A stretch of 34,126 nt of DNA from DATLYH01 sp035575035 (GTDB lineage Bacteria; Planctomycetota; Planctomycetia; Gemmatales; Gemmataceae). Position 1 is the stretch's first letter, and each line of letters opens with the position of its first letter. The translations under genes and the position numbers were made by a program. The stretch covers positions 1-34,126 of the forward strand of contig DATLYH010000080.1 of assembly GCA_035575035.1 (NCBI GenBank), given 5' to 3'. This document shows, in pieces, positions 1-8,924 of this stretch. A model generated the notes under the pieces. It did no database searches. It saw only the letters and a list, made by a program, of their open reading frames with translations, and was not told where the DNA came from.

Positions 1-189
1 AAGACGGAACGGCTTGAATGTACCGTGGAGCCGATTCGGCCCGGCTCGTTTGAGAACCAGTTGCATGTGTTTGTGGATGACCGGGGCACGCGCGAGATTG
101 TGGTGATGGTGCGGGGGACGGCCCGTGGCCCAGGGGCGGGCGAGCCACCCAAGCGCGAGGCGGCCGCAGGGGATGCCGCGGCTGAATAA
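1..189 (+). CDS. C-terminal fragment of a DUF1573-like protein (5' end outside the window)
   Basis: The open frame enters at base 1 and ends at TAA 187-189, giving 62 residues. The fragment has a beta-strand-rich pattern (PIRPGSFENQLHVFVDD, then REIVVMVRGTA), followed by a low-complexity Gly/Ala/Glu tail. This resembles the last strands of the DUF1573 immunoglobulin-like domain that is common in planctomycete exported proteins. The downstream glycosyltransferase starts 5 bases after the stop, so the two are probably co-transcribed. The family call rests on a short fragment and is tentative; that this is a real coding end is more certain. Confidence 0.5.
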   Translation, partial: KTERLECTVEPIRPGSFENQLHVFVDDRGTREIVVMVRGTARGPGAGEPPKREAAAGDAAAE

Positions 190-194
190 AACCC

Positions 195-2117
195 ATGTGC
201 TGGCCGGCTACACAACGGGATTCGTGGTTGGTCGCTCTGCTATTGCTGCTGCACGGCCTGCTCGCTGTCGGTGTGGCCTTTCCCCACAATGTTACCATGG
301 ATGAGACTGGCCATCTCCTCTCCGGCCTGCTGGCTTGGAAGCGGGGCGATGTGACCTGTTATTATGTCAACCCGCCGCTCCTCAAAATGATCCAGGCCAT
401 TCCCCTCCTGCCGCTCGACTGGGAGTTGCCACGCCAGCGTCAATCGCCCCTGCCCACGTTCGCCGACTGGATCGCGGACAAGGACGAGTTCCTGGCTGCC
501 AACGTGGACCGATTTTTTCTCTATCTCCCCTGGGCTCGTTGCATGAATGTGGTTCTGTCATTGGCCGGAGGCTGGCTGGTGTACCGCTGGAGCCGGGCGC
601 TGTTTGGAACGGCGGCCGGCCTTGTAGCCCTAACCTTGTGGTGCCTTTGCCCCAACATTTTGGCGTGGACGGGCGTTTGCACGGCCGACCTAGGTGCTGC
701 GGTTTTCGCCCTGGCGGCGATGTACGGGTTACGGACCTACATACGACAGCCCGCGGCGGCCACCGCCTTTGGGGCTGGGCTGCTCTTGGGGCTGGCCCAG
801 TTGGTTAAATTTAGCCTGCTGATCCTTTATCCGATCGTCATCTTCCTCTGGGTCATCGCCTGGAGCTCAGCCCGACCGACTGACGAATCCGGCAAACGGC
901 CGAGATGGGTTCATCTGGTCATTCTGCTCCTTATCAGTCTGCTGGTCATCAATCTTGGTTACGGTTTTCAGGGTACCGGATGGCCTTTGGGGAGTTTCCT
1001 TTTCAAGTGCCATGCCCTGTCCGGCAGCCAGGAGGGTGGTTGGCGCAACCGCTTTCATGAAACCTGGCTGAAGGACATACCGATGCCCTTGCCGGCCGCA
1101 TACATCATGGGGTTGGACGAGCAGAAGTCGCATGTCGATGAAGGGCGTTGGGGTTATTTGCGTGGGGAATGGCGAGTGGGTGGTTGGTGGTACTATTATT
1201 TGTATGCCTTAGCGGTGAAGGTTCCCCTGGGCACCTGGTTTCTGATGGTAATGGCAGTAGTATTAGCCTGTTGGAGCCGGCGTTTGCGAACCGATCGGCT
1301 GGAGGAAATGTTGGTCTGGGTCCCCCTCGTAGCAGTTCTGTCTTTCATGAGTTGGCAGGCCGGTATCAACAAACACCTACGCTATCTCTCGCCTGTCTTT
1401 CCGTTTTTGTTTATCGGCATTAGCCGGGTGGGGAAATGGTTCGCCGGCGCGCCATCGGAGTCGGCCGGTAAGGACGCCGCGGGGCCCCGAGCCAGGATCG
1501 GTTGGGGCCTCGGGCGTCTCCTTGCGACGGCAAGCATTCTTGGGGCCTTGACCTGGAACAGTGTCTCCGTGTTGCGGGTGCACCCCCATCACCTATCGTA
1601 CTTCAACGAACTGGCGGGTGGGCCGGATTGCGGCTGGCGACATCTGATTGACTCCAACCTGGACTGGGGCCAGGACCTTCTCTTTTTGAAGCGTTGGATG
1701 GAGGACCATCCCGAAGCCCGTCCCCTGGGACTGGCTTATTATGGCGCCATCGATCCCCACATGGTAGGGTTGACATACCGGCTAGCGCCTCGGGGACTGG
1801 ACGAACCATCGGCGCAGAGCATGGGCGAGATATACGCCAAGGAACTAGGCCCACAGCCTGGTTGGTATGCGGCCAGTGTCAACTTGATCTGCGGGAAGGA
1901 GTTCGCCGGTTACGATGAACAGAGCCGGCGAGTTTACTTTCCGAGGGGGGCATATGGTTATTTCCGCTTTTTCACGCCCGTGGCCAAGGCCGGCTATTCC
2001 ATTTTCATCTACCACATCACGCCCGAGGAAGCTAACACGGTCCGGGCGGAACTAGGATTGTCTCCTTTGCCCGAAGAGGTCGCAGCGCCGTGGGCGGGAC
2101 CGGAGCGGCCCAGGTGA
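195..2117 (+). CDS. GT39-type integral membrane glycosyltransferase
   Basis: A 640-residue polytopic membrane protein. After the first hydrophobic segment (residues about 10-29) comes an acidic first-loop motif, MDETGH at 35-40. An Asp-Glu pair here is typical of GT-C glycosyltransferases of the GT39/ArnT/PMT type, which use polyprenyl-phosphate sugars on the outer face of the cytoplasmic membrane. Many Leu/Val/Trp-rich segments follow. A soluble C-terminal part contains DSNLDWGQDL near residue 486, a motif I associate with bacterial members of this group. The acceptor cannot be told from sequence. The polyprenyl-phosphate GT2 gene 79 bases downstream could supply the lipid-linked sugar donor (inference). 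The ATG lies 5 bases after the preceding stop. Confidence 0.8.
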   Translation: MCWPATQRDSWLVALLLLLHGLLAVGVAFPHNVTMDETGHLLSGLLAWKRGDVTCYYVNPPLLKMIQAIPLLPLDWELPRQRQSPLPTFADWIADKDEFLAANVDRFFLYLPWARCMNVVLSLAGGWLVYRWSRALFGTAAGLVALTLWCLCPNILAWTGVCTADLGAAVFALAAMYGLRTYIRQPAAATAFGAGLLLGLAQLVKFSLLILYPIVIFLWVIAWSSARPTDESGKRPRWVHLVILLLISLLVINLGYGFQGTGWPLGSFLFKCHALSGSQEGGWRNRFHETWLKDIPMPLPAAYIMGLDEQKSHVDEGRWGYLRGEWRVGGWWYYYLYALAVKVPLGTWFLMVMAVVLACWSRRLRTDRLEEMLVWVPLVAVLSFMSWQAGINKHLRYLSPVFPFLFIGISRVGKWFAGAPSESAGKDAAGPRARIGWGLGRLLATASILGALTWNSVSVLRVHPHHLSYFNELAGGPDCGWRHLIDSNLDWGQDLLFLKRWMEDHPEARPLGLAYYGAIDPHMVGLTYRLAPRGLDEPSAQSMGEIYAKELGPQPGWYAASVNLICGKEFAGYDEQSRRVYFPRGAYGYFRFFTPVAKAGYSIFIYHITPEEANTVRAELGLSPLPEEVAAPWAGPERPR

Positions 2118-2196
2118 GGAGAGAGGGGGCAGGTCGTCACACCGACGCTCGGTGACTGAAACAGTCTGCGGCGTACCTATGGTGGGGGATTAGGCG

Positions 2197-3231
2197 ATGA
2201 AGCTTATCATCCAGATTCCCTGTTGGAACGAGGCACAAACGCTTCCGCAGACCATCGCTGGCTTGCCGCGGCAGGTGGAGGGTTTCGATACCGTTGAGAT
2301 TCTGGTGATTGACGACGGCAGCACCGATGGGACGGCGACGGTGGCACGGGCGCTAGGGGTAGACCACATCATCCGACTGAACGGCCATCAAGGGCTGGCG
2401 CGGGCGTTCATGGCAGGTCTGGCAGCTGCTACCGATCGCGGTGCCGATGTCATTGTCAACACCGACGCCGATAATCAGTTCGATGCGCGAGACCTCCCCG
2501 CTTTGGTACAGCCGATTCTCGAGGGAAGGGCGGACCTTGTCATTGGGGCCCGCCCCATCCAGATCATCCGTTACTTCTCCCCGCTGAAGCGCTTCCTGCA
2601 TCGGCTCGGCAACCAGGTCATCCGCGCGCTGAGCAGCGCAGCAGTGGCCGACGCCCCCTGTGGGTTCCGGGCCCTGACCCGCGATGCTGCCTTGCGCCTC
2701 AATGTCTTTGGCGACTTTACTTACACGCTGGAAACCATCATCCAAGCGCACTGGAGTAACCTGCGGCTCGTCAGTGTGCCGATTCGGGTAAATGCTCCCA
2801 CACGCCCGAGCCGACTGTTCCGCAGCAATCTCGGCTGCGTGTGGCGCGCGCTAGGGAGCGTGGTGAATGCTTATGTCATCTATCGGCCGATTCGGATCTT
2901 CAGCTTGCTGGCGCTTGGCTTTTTCATCCCGGGGATCGCTCTGGTACTCTGTTACCTTTGTCTCTGGATGACTGGAGAGGGGACAGGTCATGTGAAACTA
3001 GTCTTGGCCGCCGCTGTCTTGGCCCTTTGCGCTGTATTCTTGGGGGCGGTCGGCATCATCGCCCATCTGCAGAGTATCAATCGGCGGCTGCTTGAAGAGT
3101 TACGCTACCTTGCCCGTGCACGACGATTTCAGGAGAGACTTCTCGTGGATCACGAAGAGAGCGAACCTGTTGGGGAGGTGCAGTCATGCGCTTTCCAGAA
3201 ACACCAGGCCCTCGATCCGGCTTCACACTGA
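2197..3231 (+). CDS. GT2 family glycosyltransferase, polyprenyl-phosphate sugar transferase type
   Basis: 344 residues. The N-terminal GT-A domain shows CWNE (9-12), DDGSTDGT (39-46, nucleotide binding) and the DXD-type metal site TDADNQ (89-94). These are the motifs of DPM1/GtrB-like enzymes that load a sugar from a nucleotide donor onto polyprenyl phosphate. Two C-terminal hydrophobic segments (about 234-257 and 267-290) would anchor it in the cytoplasmic membrane, as in GtrB. A G-rich stretch (GGTGGGGGATT) precedes the ATG. It lies between a GT39-type transferase, a plausible user of its product, and a DUF1559 gene that starts inside its last 46 bases. Sugar identity is unknown. Confidence 0.85.
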   Translation: MKLIIQIPCWNEAQTLPQTIAGLPRQVEGFDTVEILVIDDGSTDGTATVARALGVDHIIRLNGHQGLARAFMAGLAAATDRGADVIVNTDADNQFDARDLPALVQPILEGRADLVIGARPIQIIRYFSPLKRFLHRLGNQVIRALSSAAVADAPCGFRALTRDAALRLNVFGDFTYTLETIIQAHWSNLRLVSVPIRVNAPTRPSRLFRSNLGCVWRALGSVVNAYVIYRPIRIFSLLALGFFIPGIALVLCYLCLWMTGEGTGHVKLVLAAAVLALCAVFLGAVGIIAHLQSINRRLLEELRYLARARRFQERLLVDHEESEPVGEVQSCAFQKHQALDPASH

Positions 3232-4118
3232 TTGAACTTCTGGTCGTCCTTGCCATCATCGGGGTGCTCATCGCCCTGCTGCTACCCGCCGCCCAGAAAG
3301 TCCGCGAAGCAGCTGCACGAACTTCTTGTGCCAGTAACCTCAAACAGATTGGTCTGGCGTTCCATCTGCACCACGATACACAGGGCATCTTTCCCGACGG
3401 TGGTGAACACTGGGACCCAATCTGCTACCCCCGCTCGTGGGCGGGCTCCGGTCCAGCCGTGGCGCCGCACCAAAACTGGGGTTGGGCCTACCAACTCCTG
3501 CCCTATCTTGAACAAAGGAACGTCTGGGAGAACCCAGACCCAGCGGTCGTCCGGGGAGCAACCGTCAAGACCTACTTCTGTCCCAGCCGGCGTGCCCCGA
3601 TGGCCGTTTACGATCGGCGCTACGGGGTGTCCGGGATGTTGGACTACGCCGGCAACGGCGGTACGAGCATGACCGAGCCACTCGGCAGTGCTCCCGGGAA
3701 TGGCCGAGACGGGTTGGTGGTCCGGCGCCCGGGCGGCTCTCCCTTGAGAAGTCCCCCAATCCGACTCCCCGGCAGCATTCCAGATGGGGCGTCGAACACT
3801 CTTCTGGTGGGGGAAAAGCGAATGGACCCAACCCGCCTAGGGAGCCCGCAGCGGGACGATGACCAGGGCTACACGGCTGGGTGGGACCTGGACACCATTC
3901 GCTGGGCCCTCGACCCGCCCGGACCTGACCAATCGACTCGCTCGGTGCGGCAATTTGGGGCGGCGCACGCCAGCGGGCTCAATGCGGTGTTCGCCGATGG
4001 GGCGGTGCGGCTGATCCGGTATTCGATCCGGTCGAGCAACGCCCCCGGTGATCTTGGTGTCTGGCAACGCTTGTGCGTGCGGGATGACGGGTTCCCTGTG
4101 AGCCCGGATGATTCGTGA
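3186..4118 (+). CDS. DUF1559 domain protein with type IV pilin-like N-terminus
   Basis: 310 residues. A short basic leader precedes GFTLIELLVVLAIIGVLIA (from residue 12), the prepilin-type cleavage and membrane motif. The planctomycete-typical QKVREAAARTSCASNLKQIG follows. Near residue 260 the H-X9-DG motif (HASGLNAVFADG) closes the DUF1559 domain. The family is greatly expanded in planctomycetes and is thought to be exported and surface-associated, but its function is unknown. The start codon sits 46 bases inside the GT2 gene and is preceded by GGGGAGG at a good distance, so this overlapping start is preferred. It suggests translational coupling to the glycosyltransferases. Confidence 0.9.
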   Translation: MRFPETPGPRSGFTLIELLVVLAIIGVLIALLLPAAQKVREAAARTSCASNLKQIGLAFHLHHDTQGIFPDGGEHWDPICYPRSWAGSGPAVAPHQNWGWAYQLLPYLEQRNVWENPDPAVVRGATVKTYFCPSRRAPMAVYDRRYGVSGMLDYAGNGGTSMTEPLGSAPGNGRDGLVVRRPGGSPLRSPPIRLPGSIPDGASNTLLVGEKRMDPTRLGSPQRDDDQGYTAGWDLDTIRWALDPPGPDQSTRSVRQFGAAHASGLNAVFADGAVRLIRYSIRSSNAPGDLGVWQRLCVRDDGFPVSPDDS

Positions 4119-4221
4119 CTGAACCAGCGGGGATGATAGAAGTCTACGAGTGTCGAGGGCAAAGCAGAATCATTCCGGGCGGTTGGGTCCTGTGTGTGGC
4201 TGTGTGGCAGTCATCCCCCGA

Positions 4222-5195
4222 GTGGAGGCGTGCGGCGCGGACGCCGCCCTCCGGGCCGAGGTCGAGGGGCTGCTCGCCTGCGATTGGATGGCGGACCCGT
4301 AAGGTTTTCTCCCAGTCCCGTCCCGCGGCGGGGCGCCGGCGAACCCTGGGGCCGGACCCCTGGAAGCGACCCTGGTCGGCCGCCGCGTGGGGTCGTATGA
4401 GGTCCGCCAGTGGATCGGCAGCGGCAGCATGGGCAGCGTCTACCGGGCGGTACGCGTTGACGACTACCGGCAGGAGGTCGCCCTGAAAGTCGCGAAGTTT
4501 AGCCTCGCGGCCGAGGAGGTGGTCTGCCGGTTCGCCACCGAACGACAGGCGCTGGCCGACCTAAATCACCCGCACATCGTCCGGCTGTTCGACGGCGGCC
4601 TGACGGAGGATGGTCTGCCCTACTATGTGATGGAGCTGATCGACGGCCGGCCGATCGACCGCTACTGCGACGCCCACCAAGTGCCGATCCGGGAGCGCGT
4701 GCGGCTGTTCCTGACCGTCTGCTCGGCCCTGGAGTACACGCATCAAAAGGGGATCATCCATCGCGACCTCAAGTCCGCCCGTGTGCTGGTCACCGCGGAC
4801 GGCACGCCCAAGGTGACCGACTTCGGCCTGGCGAAGCAGTGTGATGGCGACTCCGCCTTGACCCGGACAGGACAGATCCTCGGGACCCCCAGTTACATAG
4901 CCCCTGAACAGGCGGCGGGCCGCGTTCATGAGCTGGGTCCGCTCGCCGACGTCTACGGGCTGGGGGCGATCCTCTACGAGCTGCTGACGGGCCGGCCGCC
5001 GTTCAAGGGGGCCACCTGGCGCGAAACGCTGGACCTGGTTTGCCGGCAGGAGCCGGTGCCGCCGCGGCGCTTGCAGCCGGCCGTCCCGCGCGACCTGGAG
5101 ACCATCTGCCTGAAGTGCCTGCAGAAAGAGCCCGCGCGCCGCTACCCCAGCGCGGGCGAGTTGGCGGCGGACGTCAGGCAATTGCCGGGCCGGCC
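4222..5195 (+). pseudogene. Decayed Hanks-type Ser/Thr protein kinase, truncated at both ends
   Basis: The longest open stretch begins at GTG 4387 and runs to 5397, but kinase-like sequence extends upstream in the same frame (about 4222-4299, including ALRAEVEGLL) and is cut by an in-frame TAA at 4300-4302. The catalytic domain is recognisable: glycine loop GSGSMGSVY, VALK lysine, HRD at 4759-4767, DFG, APE, and the block ETICLKCLQKEPARRY. The catalytic loop reads HRDLKSAR where HRDLKPxN is expected, so the metal-binding Asn is replaced by Arg (4780-4782). Similarity stops at about 5175-5195, where antisense hemW begins; codons after that are only the reverse of hemW. A functional kinase is unlikely. 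An intact variant of the family with a non-canonical loop is the weaker alternative. Confidence 0.7.
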
Positions 5196-6244
5196 AGCGC
5201 GTCCAGCTCGAAGCCGGTCTGCTCGCGGAAGGCCGTCCGCTCTACCCCCTCGGCCCGCCGCAGCCCCAGCGCCAACGTCTCCCGGGCCCGCTCTTCGGGG
5301 GACAGTTCCTCCGCCTGCAAGACTGGAGATTCGCCCGCCAGCACTCGGCGGATGTAGCCGTACAGGTCGCGCCGGTTCAGCTCGCGCCGGCCGTTGATGT
5401 ACCGGGCCGCCCCCATGCCGAAGCCGAAATAGGCATGGTTGGCCCAGTAGACCTGGTTGTGCCGACAGCGGCGGCCGGGGCGGGCGAAGTTAGAGATCTC
5501 ATAGTGCTCGAATCCCGCAGCCTCCAGCGTGTCGATGGCGCATGCATACAGCGCCAGCTCCGCCTCCTCGTCCAGCGGCTGAACCTGCCCGCGCTGCCGC
5601 TGTTTCCAGAGCGGCGTCCCCTTCTCGTAGGTCAGCCCGTAGGTCGAGACATGATCCGGACCCAGGGCCAGCGCCCGAGCTAGATCGTCGCGCCAGGCGT
5701 GCAGCGTCTGTCCCGGCACCCCGAAGATCAGATCGAGCGAAACCTGCTCAATTCGCCGTCGGACACATTCGACCGCCCGGGGCACGTCGGCAGGAGTGTG
5801 ATCGCGTCCCAACCTGTGGAGCAGCTCGGGCTGAAATGATTGGGCCCCCAGACTGACGCGGTTGACACCGTGGTCGGCCAGCACAGCGACCTTGTCGGCG
5901 TCCAGCGTGCCGGGGTTGGCCTCGACGGAGAATTCATGACCAGGACTCAGGAGGAACCAGTGCCGCAATAGACCGAGGAGTCGCTCGAGCCGGCGGGCGT
6001 CAAGATGGGTGGGCGTACCGCCGCCGAGGAAGAGCGTTTGCACCGGCTGCGGCTCAGCCAAGGTGGCCAGCTCAGCGGCCAGGGCGTCGAGATAGCGATC
6101 AATCTGGTCGTCCTGGCCGACGGCGATGGCAAAGTCGCAGTAGACGCAGCGGTGGGCGCAGAAGGGCACATGCACATAGGCGGCCCGCGGCCAGAGCCAG
6201 GGCGGCCGCACCGTTACCGGAACACTCGCGCGGGAAGTCTCCAT
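5174..6244 (-). CDS. hemW: HemW-type radical SAM protein (heme chaperone family), apparently C-terminally truncated
   Basis: 356 residues from the ATG at 6244; a longer in-frame extension upstream looks non-coding. It has the radical SAM CX3CX2C cluster (C29, C33, C36) followed by Asp-Phe rather than the extra Cys of HemN. The SAM-binding GGGTPT, the VEANPGT segment and SLGAQSF are also present. HemW proteins bind heme and an Fe-S cluster and are proposed heme chaperones; they are often misannotated as coproporphyrinogen oxidase. The family normally continues about 35-45 residues beyond the segment GFELDALAGPAIA, with a winged-helix-like tail. Here the frame hits TGA at 5176-5174, exactly where the opposing kinase remnant begins. 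The gene is therefore probably damaged, or its last part has been replaced. Confidence 0.8.
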   Translation of the reverse strand: METSRASVPVTVRPPWLWPRAAYVHVPFCAHRCVYCDFAIAVGQDDQIDRYLDALAAELATLAEPQPVQTLFLGGGTPTHLDARRLERLLGLLRHWFLLSPGHEFSVEANPGTLDADKVAVLADHGVNRVSLGAQSFQPELLHRLGRDHTPADVPRAVECVRRRIEQVSLDLIFGVPGQTLHAWRDDLARALALGPDHVSTYGLTYEKGTPLWKQRQRGQVQPLDEEAELALYACAIDTLEAAGFEHYEISNFARPGRRCRHNQVYWANHAYFGFGMGAARYINGRRELNRRDLYGYIRRVLAGESPVLQAEELSPEERARETLALGLRRAEGVERTAFREQTGFELDALAGPAIA

Positions 6245-6370
6245 CGTCCCTTCATTGTATCGCAGCCGTGCGCCCTCCAGGCGAAGAGCCAGCGAAGTAC
6301 TTGGGTCCGCTCTCCCGACCGAGTACAATCCTTCCATACGCCCCTGAAACCTTGGACCGCTGGAGGGATC

Positions 6371-6712
6371 ATGGCTGACCGTGAAGCAGCCGCGCGCCTG
6401 TTCCGCCACGCCCGCCGGGAAGCGATGGTGGTGCTCGTTGTCTGGGCGCTGGCCCTCGCCTGGAGCGTGGGCTACTGCTACCTGTACGGCTATGAGCACT
6501 CGGCCGACAGCTGGGTGGTCCAGGCCGGCCTGGCCCCGCCTCCCGACGCCCGCACCTTCCGCCCGGTCGCCGGTTTTCCCGACTGGGTGGTGTACGGCAT
6601 CGTCCTCCCCTGGCTGGCCTGCACCGCCTTCACGATTTACTTCGCCCTGTTCGGTATGACCGACGACGACCTAGGCGCCGAGGCCGAGGAAGGAGCGGAC
6701 CGTGGGCATTGA
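6371..6712 (+). CDS. DUF997/YhdT-like small membrane protein
   Basis: 113 residues with two hydrophobic segments (about 19-38 and 74-93) separated by a short loop, and an acidic C-terminus. Size, topology and location directly upstream of a sodium:solute symporter match the DUF997 (YhdT) family, which is found next to PanF-type pantothenate symporters in many bacteria. Its role is not known; it may assist assembly or activity of the transporter. The ATG at 6371 is preceded by GGAGGG. The last 11 bases overlap the symporter start, indicating translational coupling. An in-frame extension back to 6005 exists but is antisense to hemW and is rejected. Confidence 0.75.
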   Translation: MADREAAARLFRHARREAMVVLVVWALALAWSVGYCYLYGYEHSADSWVVQAGLAPPPDARTFRPVAGFPDWVVYGIVLPWLACTAFTIYFALFGMTDDDLGAEAEEGADRGH

Positions 6713-8729
6713 GCTGTCGCCGGAGAGTTGGCAGGTCCTGATTGCGTTCGGTTGCTATCTGATCGGCGTCGCTCTGCTCGGCGTCTTCTCGCACCGCTAC
6801 CTGAGCCGCGGCAGCTTCGTCAAGGAATACTTCCTGGGCAACCGCGGCCTGGGGCCGTGGGTTCTGGCCTTGACTGTGGCGGCCACAGCCATCAGCGGCG
6901 GCACCTTCATGGGCTTCCCGTCGTTGATCTACACCAACGGCTGGATCATGGCCCTGTGGATTTGCAGCTACATGGTCGTGCCGCTGATGACGATGGCGCT
7001 GTTCGGCAAGCGCATCAACCAGGTGGCCCGGATCAGCGGAGCGGTCACCGTCCCTGATGTGCTGCGCGACCGCTTCCAAAGTCCCGGTCTCGGCATCCTG
7101 GCAACGTTCCTGATCCTGCTGTTCCTCACCTTCAACCTGGTGGCCCAGTTCAAGGCGGGTGGTTTGGTCCTGAAGGAGGCGATCCGGCTTCCCCCCGCCG
7201 AAGCCGCCTTCCAGGGGGCGGAGGTCGATAAGGACAAGAATCTGGTCCTCCGCTTCCGCCTGGCCGACGGGCGGGAAGAGGTCCAGCGGACGCCCCTGCC
7301 CCACGAGAACGCCCGCTTCCTCGGCGCCCGGCCCATCGTCCACGAGGAACCGGAGGTGGAGGTCTCCTTCCAGGTCGGCGGCCGGACGGTGACTAAGCAT
7401 GTCCGCTACCCGCCGCAGAAGCTCACGCTGCCGCTGCTCGGCTGGCTGATCGACAAGGGATATCTTATCGGTCTGCTCGTCTTTGCCGGCACGGTGATTG
7501 CCTACACCACCTACGGCGGCTTCTGGGCGGTGACCTGGACCGACGTGCTCGAAGGGTTGGTGATGTTGGCCGGAGTCATCCTGATGGCGTTCCTGGCGAT
7601 CCGAGCCGTGCCCCCTGTGGAGGTGGAGCGGCCAGTAGTCTCGGCGTCGGGCCAACCGGCGGTGGTAACCGAGGAGCTGCGGGGCCTGGCGGCGGCTACT
7701 GAGCGGCTGCGCAAGCAGGACCCCCGACTGGTGTACGGCCCGGGACCGGACAACTTCCTTCCCCTGGGCCTGGGCTTCTCCTTCTTTTTGATGTGGTCGC
7801 TGATGGGGGCCGGTCAGCCCAGCGGCATGGTCCGGCTGATGTCGTTCAAGGACACCCCGAGCCTGCGCCGGGCGCTGTTGCTGGTCTGCGGCTACTACGT
7901 GACAACCTACCTATCGTTACTGATCATCTTTGTGTGCGCCCGGGCGATCTTCCCGACGGAGTACCTGCGCGACATCGGCAGCGAGGGGGAGCCGGACAGC
8001 ATCATGCCGGTCATGGCCCGCGAGGTGACGCGGCCGCTGACGGTCGGCTCGTTCCGGATCGGCCCGCTGGTCTCCGGGCTGCTGCTGGCCGCTCCCTATG
8101 CCGCCATCATGTCCACGGTCGCCGCCTTCCTGTTGATGATCAGCTCCAGCCTGGTCCGCGACCTGTATCAGCGGACGATCAACCCCGATGTCTCGCCGCG
8201 CACCATGAAGGTGATCAGTTACGGAGTGACCGCTCTGGTCGGTGTGGTGGTGATGCTGGGCGCGCTGAACCCGCCGGGCTTTTTGCAGTACATCATCGTC
8301 TTCACCGGCACGGGGCAGGGGTGCTCGTTCCTAGTGCCAATGTTTTTGGGCCTGTACTGGCGGCGAGCCACGCGTGCCGGCGTGATCGCCGCGATGCTGG
8401 GGGGCTTTCTGGTGGTGCTGGGCCTTTACGCCCTAGGCTGGATCGACAGCCGGTGCCAGGCCGCCATCGCCGAGTACGAGCGGAAGGTAGAAACCGCCCA
8501 GGCGCGGAACGAGCCGGCGCCGGAACCCCCGGCGCTGGCCCGGGCGCTGGACGACGGGCTGCGCTGGTTCCCTGGTTGGGGCGAGAAGCGGCCGGACCGG
8601 TTCGCTCCGTTGTACGCCGGCGGCCTCGATCCCCTGGTATGGGGATTCCTCGCGTCGCTGGCCCTGGGGGTGGGGGTGAGCTTGATGACCAAGCCGGACC
8701 CGGAATTGGTCAAGAAGTACTTCTTCTGA
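6702..8729 (+). CDS. Sodium:solute symporter family (SSS) transporter with large soluble insertions
   Basis: 675 residues, starting at GTG with AGGAAGGAG seven bases upstream. The membrane core is of the SSS (LeuT-fold) type, with early helices around ALTVAATAISGGTFMGFP and a later YTTYGGFWAVTWTDVLEG segment, both typical of PanF/PutP-like Na+ symporters. The DUF997 gene upstream supports a PanF-like subgroup, but the substrate cannot be assigned. PanF-type proteins are about 480 residues. The excess here lies in three hydrophilic insertions: residues about 163-245 after the fourth helix, about 305-350, and about 585-645 between the last helices. The first is strongly charged and strand-like. 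Nothing in the frame suggests inactivation. Confidence 0.8.
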   Translation: MGIELSPESWQVLIAFGCYLIGVALLGVFSHRYLSRGSFVKEYFLGNRGLGPWVLALTVAATAISGGTFMGFPSLIYTNGWIMALWICSYMVVPLMTMALFGKRINQVARISGAVTVPDVLRDRFQSPGLGILATFLILLFLTFNLVAQFKAGGLVLKEAIRLPPAEAAFQGAEVDKDKNLVLRFRLADGREEVQRTPLPHENARFLGARPIVHEEPEVEVSFQVGGRTVTKHVRYPPQKLTLPLLGWLIDKGYLIGLLVFAGTVIAYTTYGGFWAVTWTDVLEGLVMLAGVILMAFLAIRAVPPVEVERPVVSASGQPAVVTEELRGLAAATERLRKQDPRLVYGPGPDNFLPLGLGFSFFLMWSLMGAGQPSGMVRLMSFKDTPSLRRALLLVCGYYVTTYLSLLIIFVCARAIFPTEYLRDIGSEGEPDSIMPVMAREVTRPLTVGSFRIGPLVSGLLLAAPYAAIMSTVAAFLLMISSSLVRDLYQRTINPDVSPRTMKVISYGVTALVGVVVMLGALNPPGFLQYIIVFTGTGQGCSFLVPMFLGLYWRRATRAGVIAAMLGGFLVVLGLYALGWIDSRCQAAIAEYERKVETAQARNEPAPEPPALARALDDGLRWFPGWGEKRPDRFAPLYAGGLDPLVWGFLASLALGVGVSLMTKPDPELVKKYFF

Positions 8730-8924
8730 CGCCAGCCACTGCTCCTCGGTCCATGACCCCTGGGTCGGGAAGAGATGGGCGATCTCCCACGTCGGCTCAC
8801 CGGCCTTCCGCCTGGGGCGAGACGAAACCGTGCTCATCAGCTACCTCACGATCCGGTAATACCGTCCCAATTCCTCGGATGGGACTCTCTTCCTTCACTT
8901 CCTATCCGTTCGAGGTCCACTTTA

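Noticed and set aside
4115..4486. Plus-strand open frame of 123 codons overlapping the kinase remnant
   Set aside because: No ribosome site or domain; the kinase-like frame in this region is a different one, interrupted by TAA at 4300.
5196..5397. C-terminal 67 codons of the kinase open frame
   Set aside because: Arg/Pro/Ala-rich sequence with no kinase similarity; it is the reverse of conserved hemW codons.
6630..7655. Minus-strand open frame of 341 codons, rich in Gln/His/Asp
   Set aside because: It is the reverse of the symporter gene; the composition is an artefact of codon bias.
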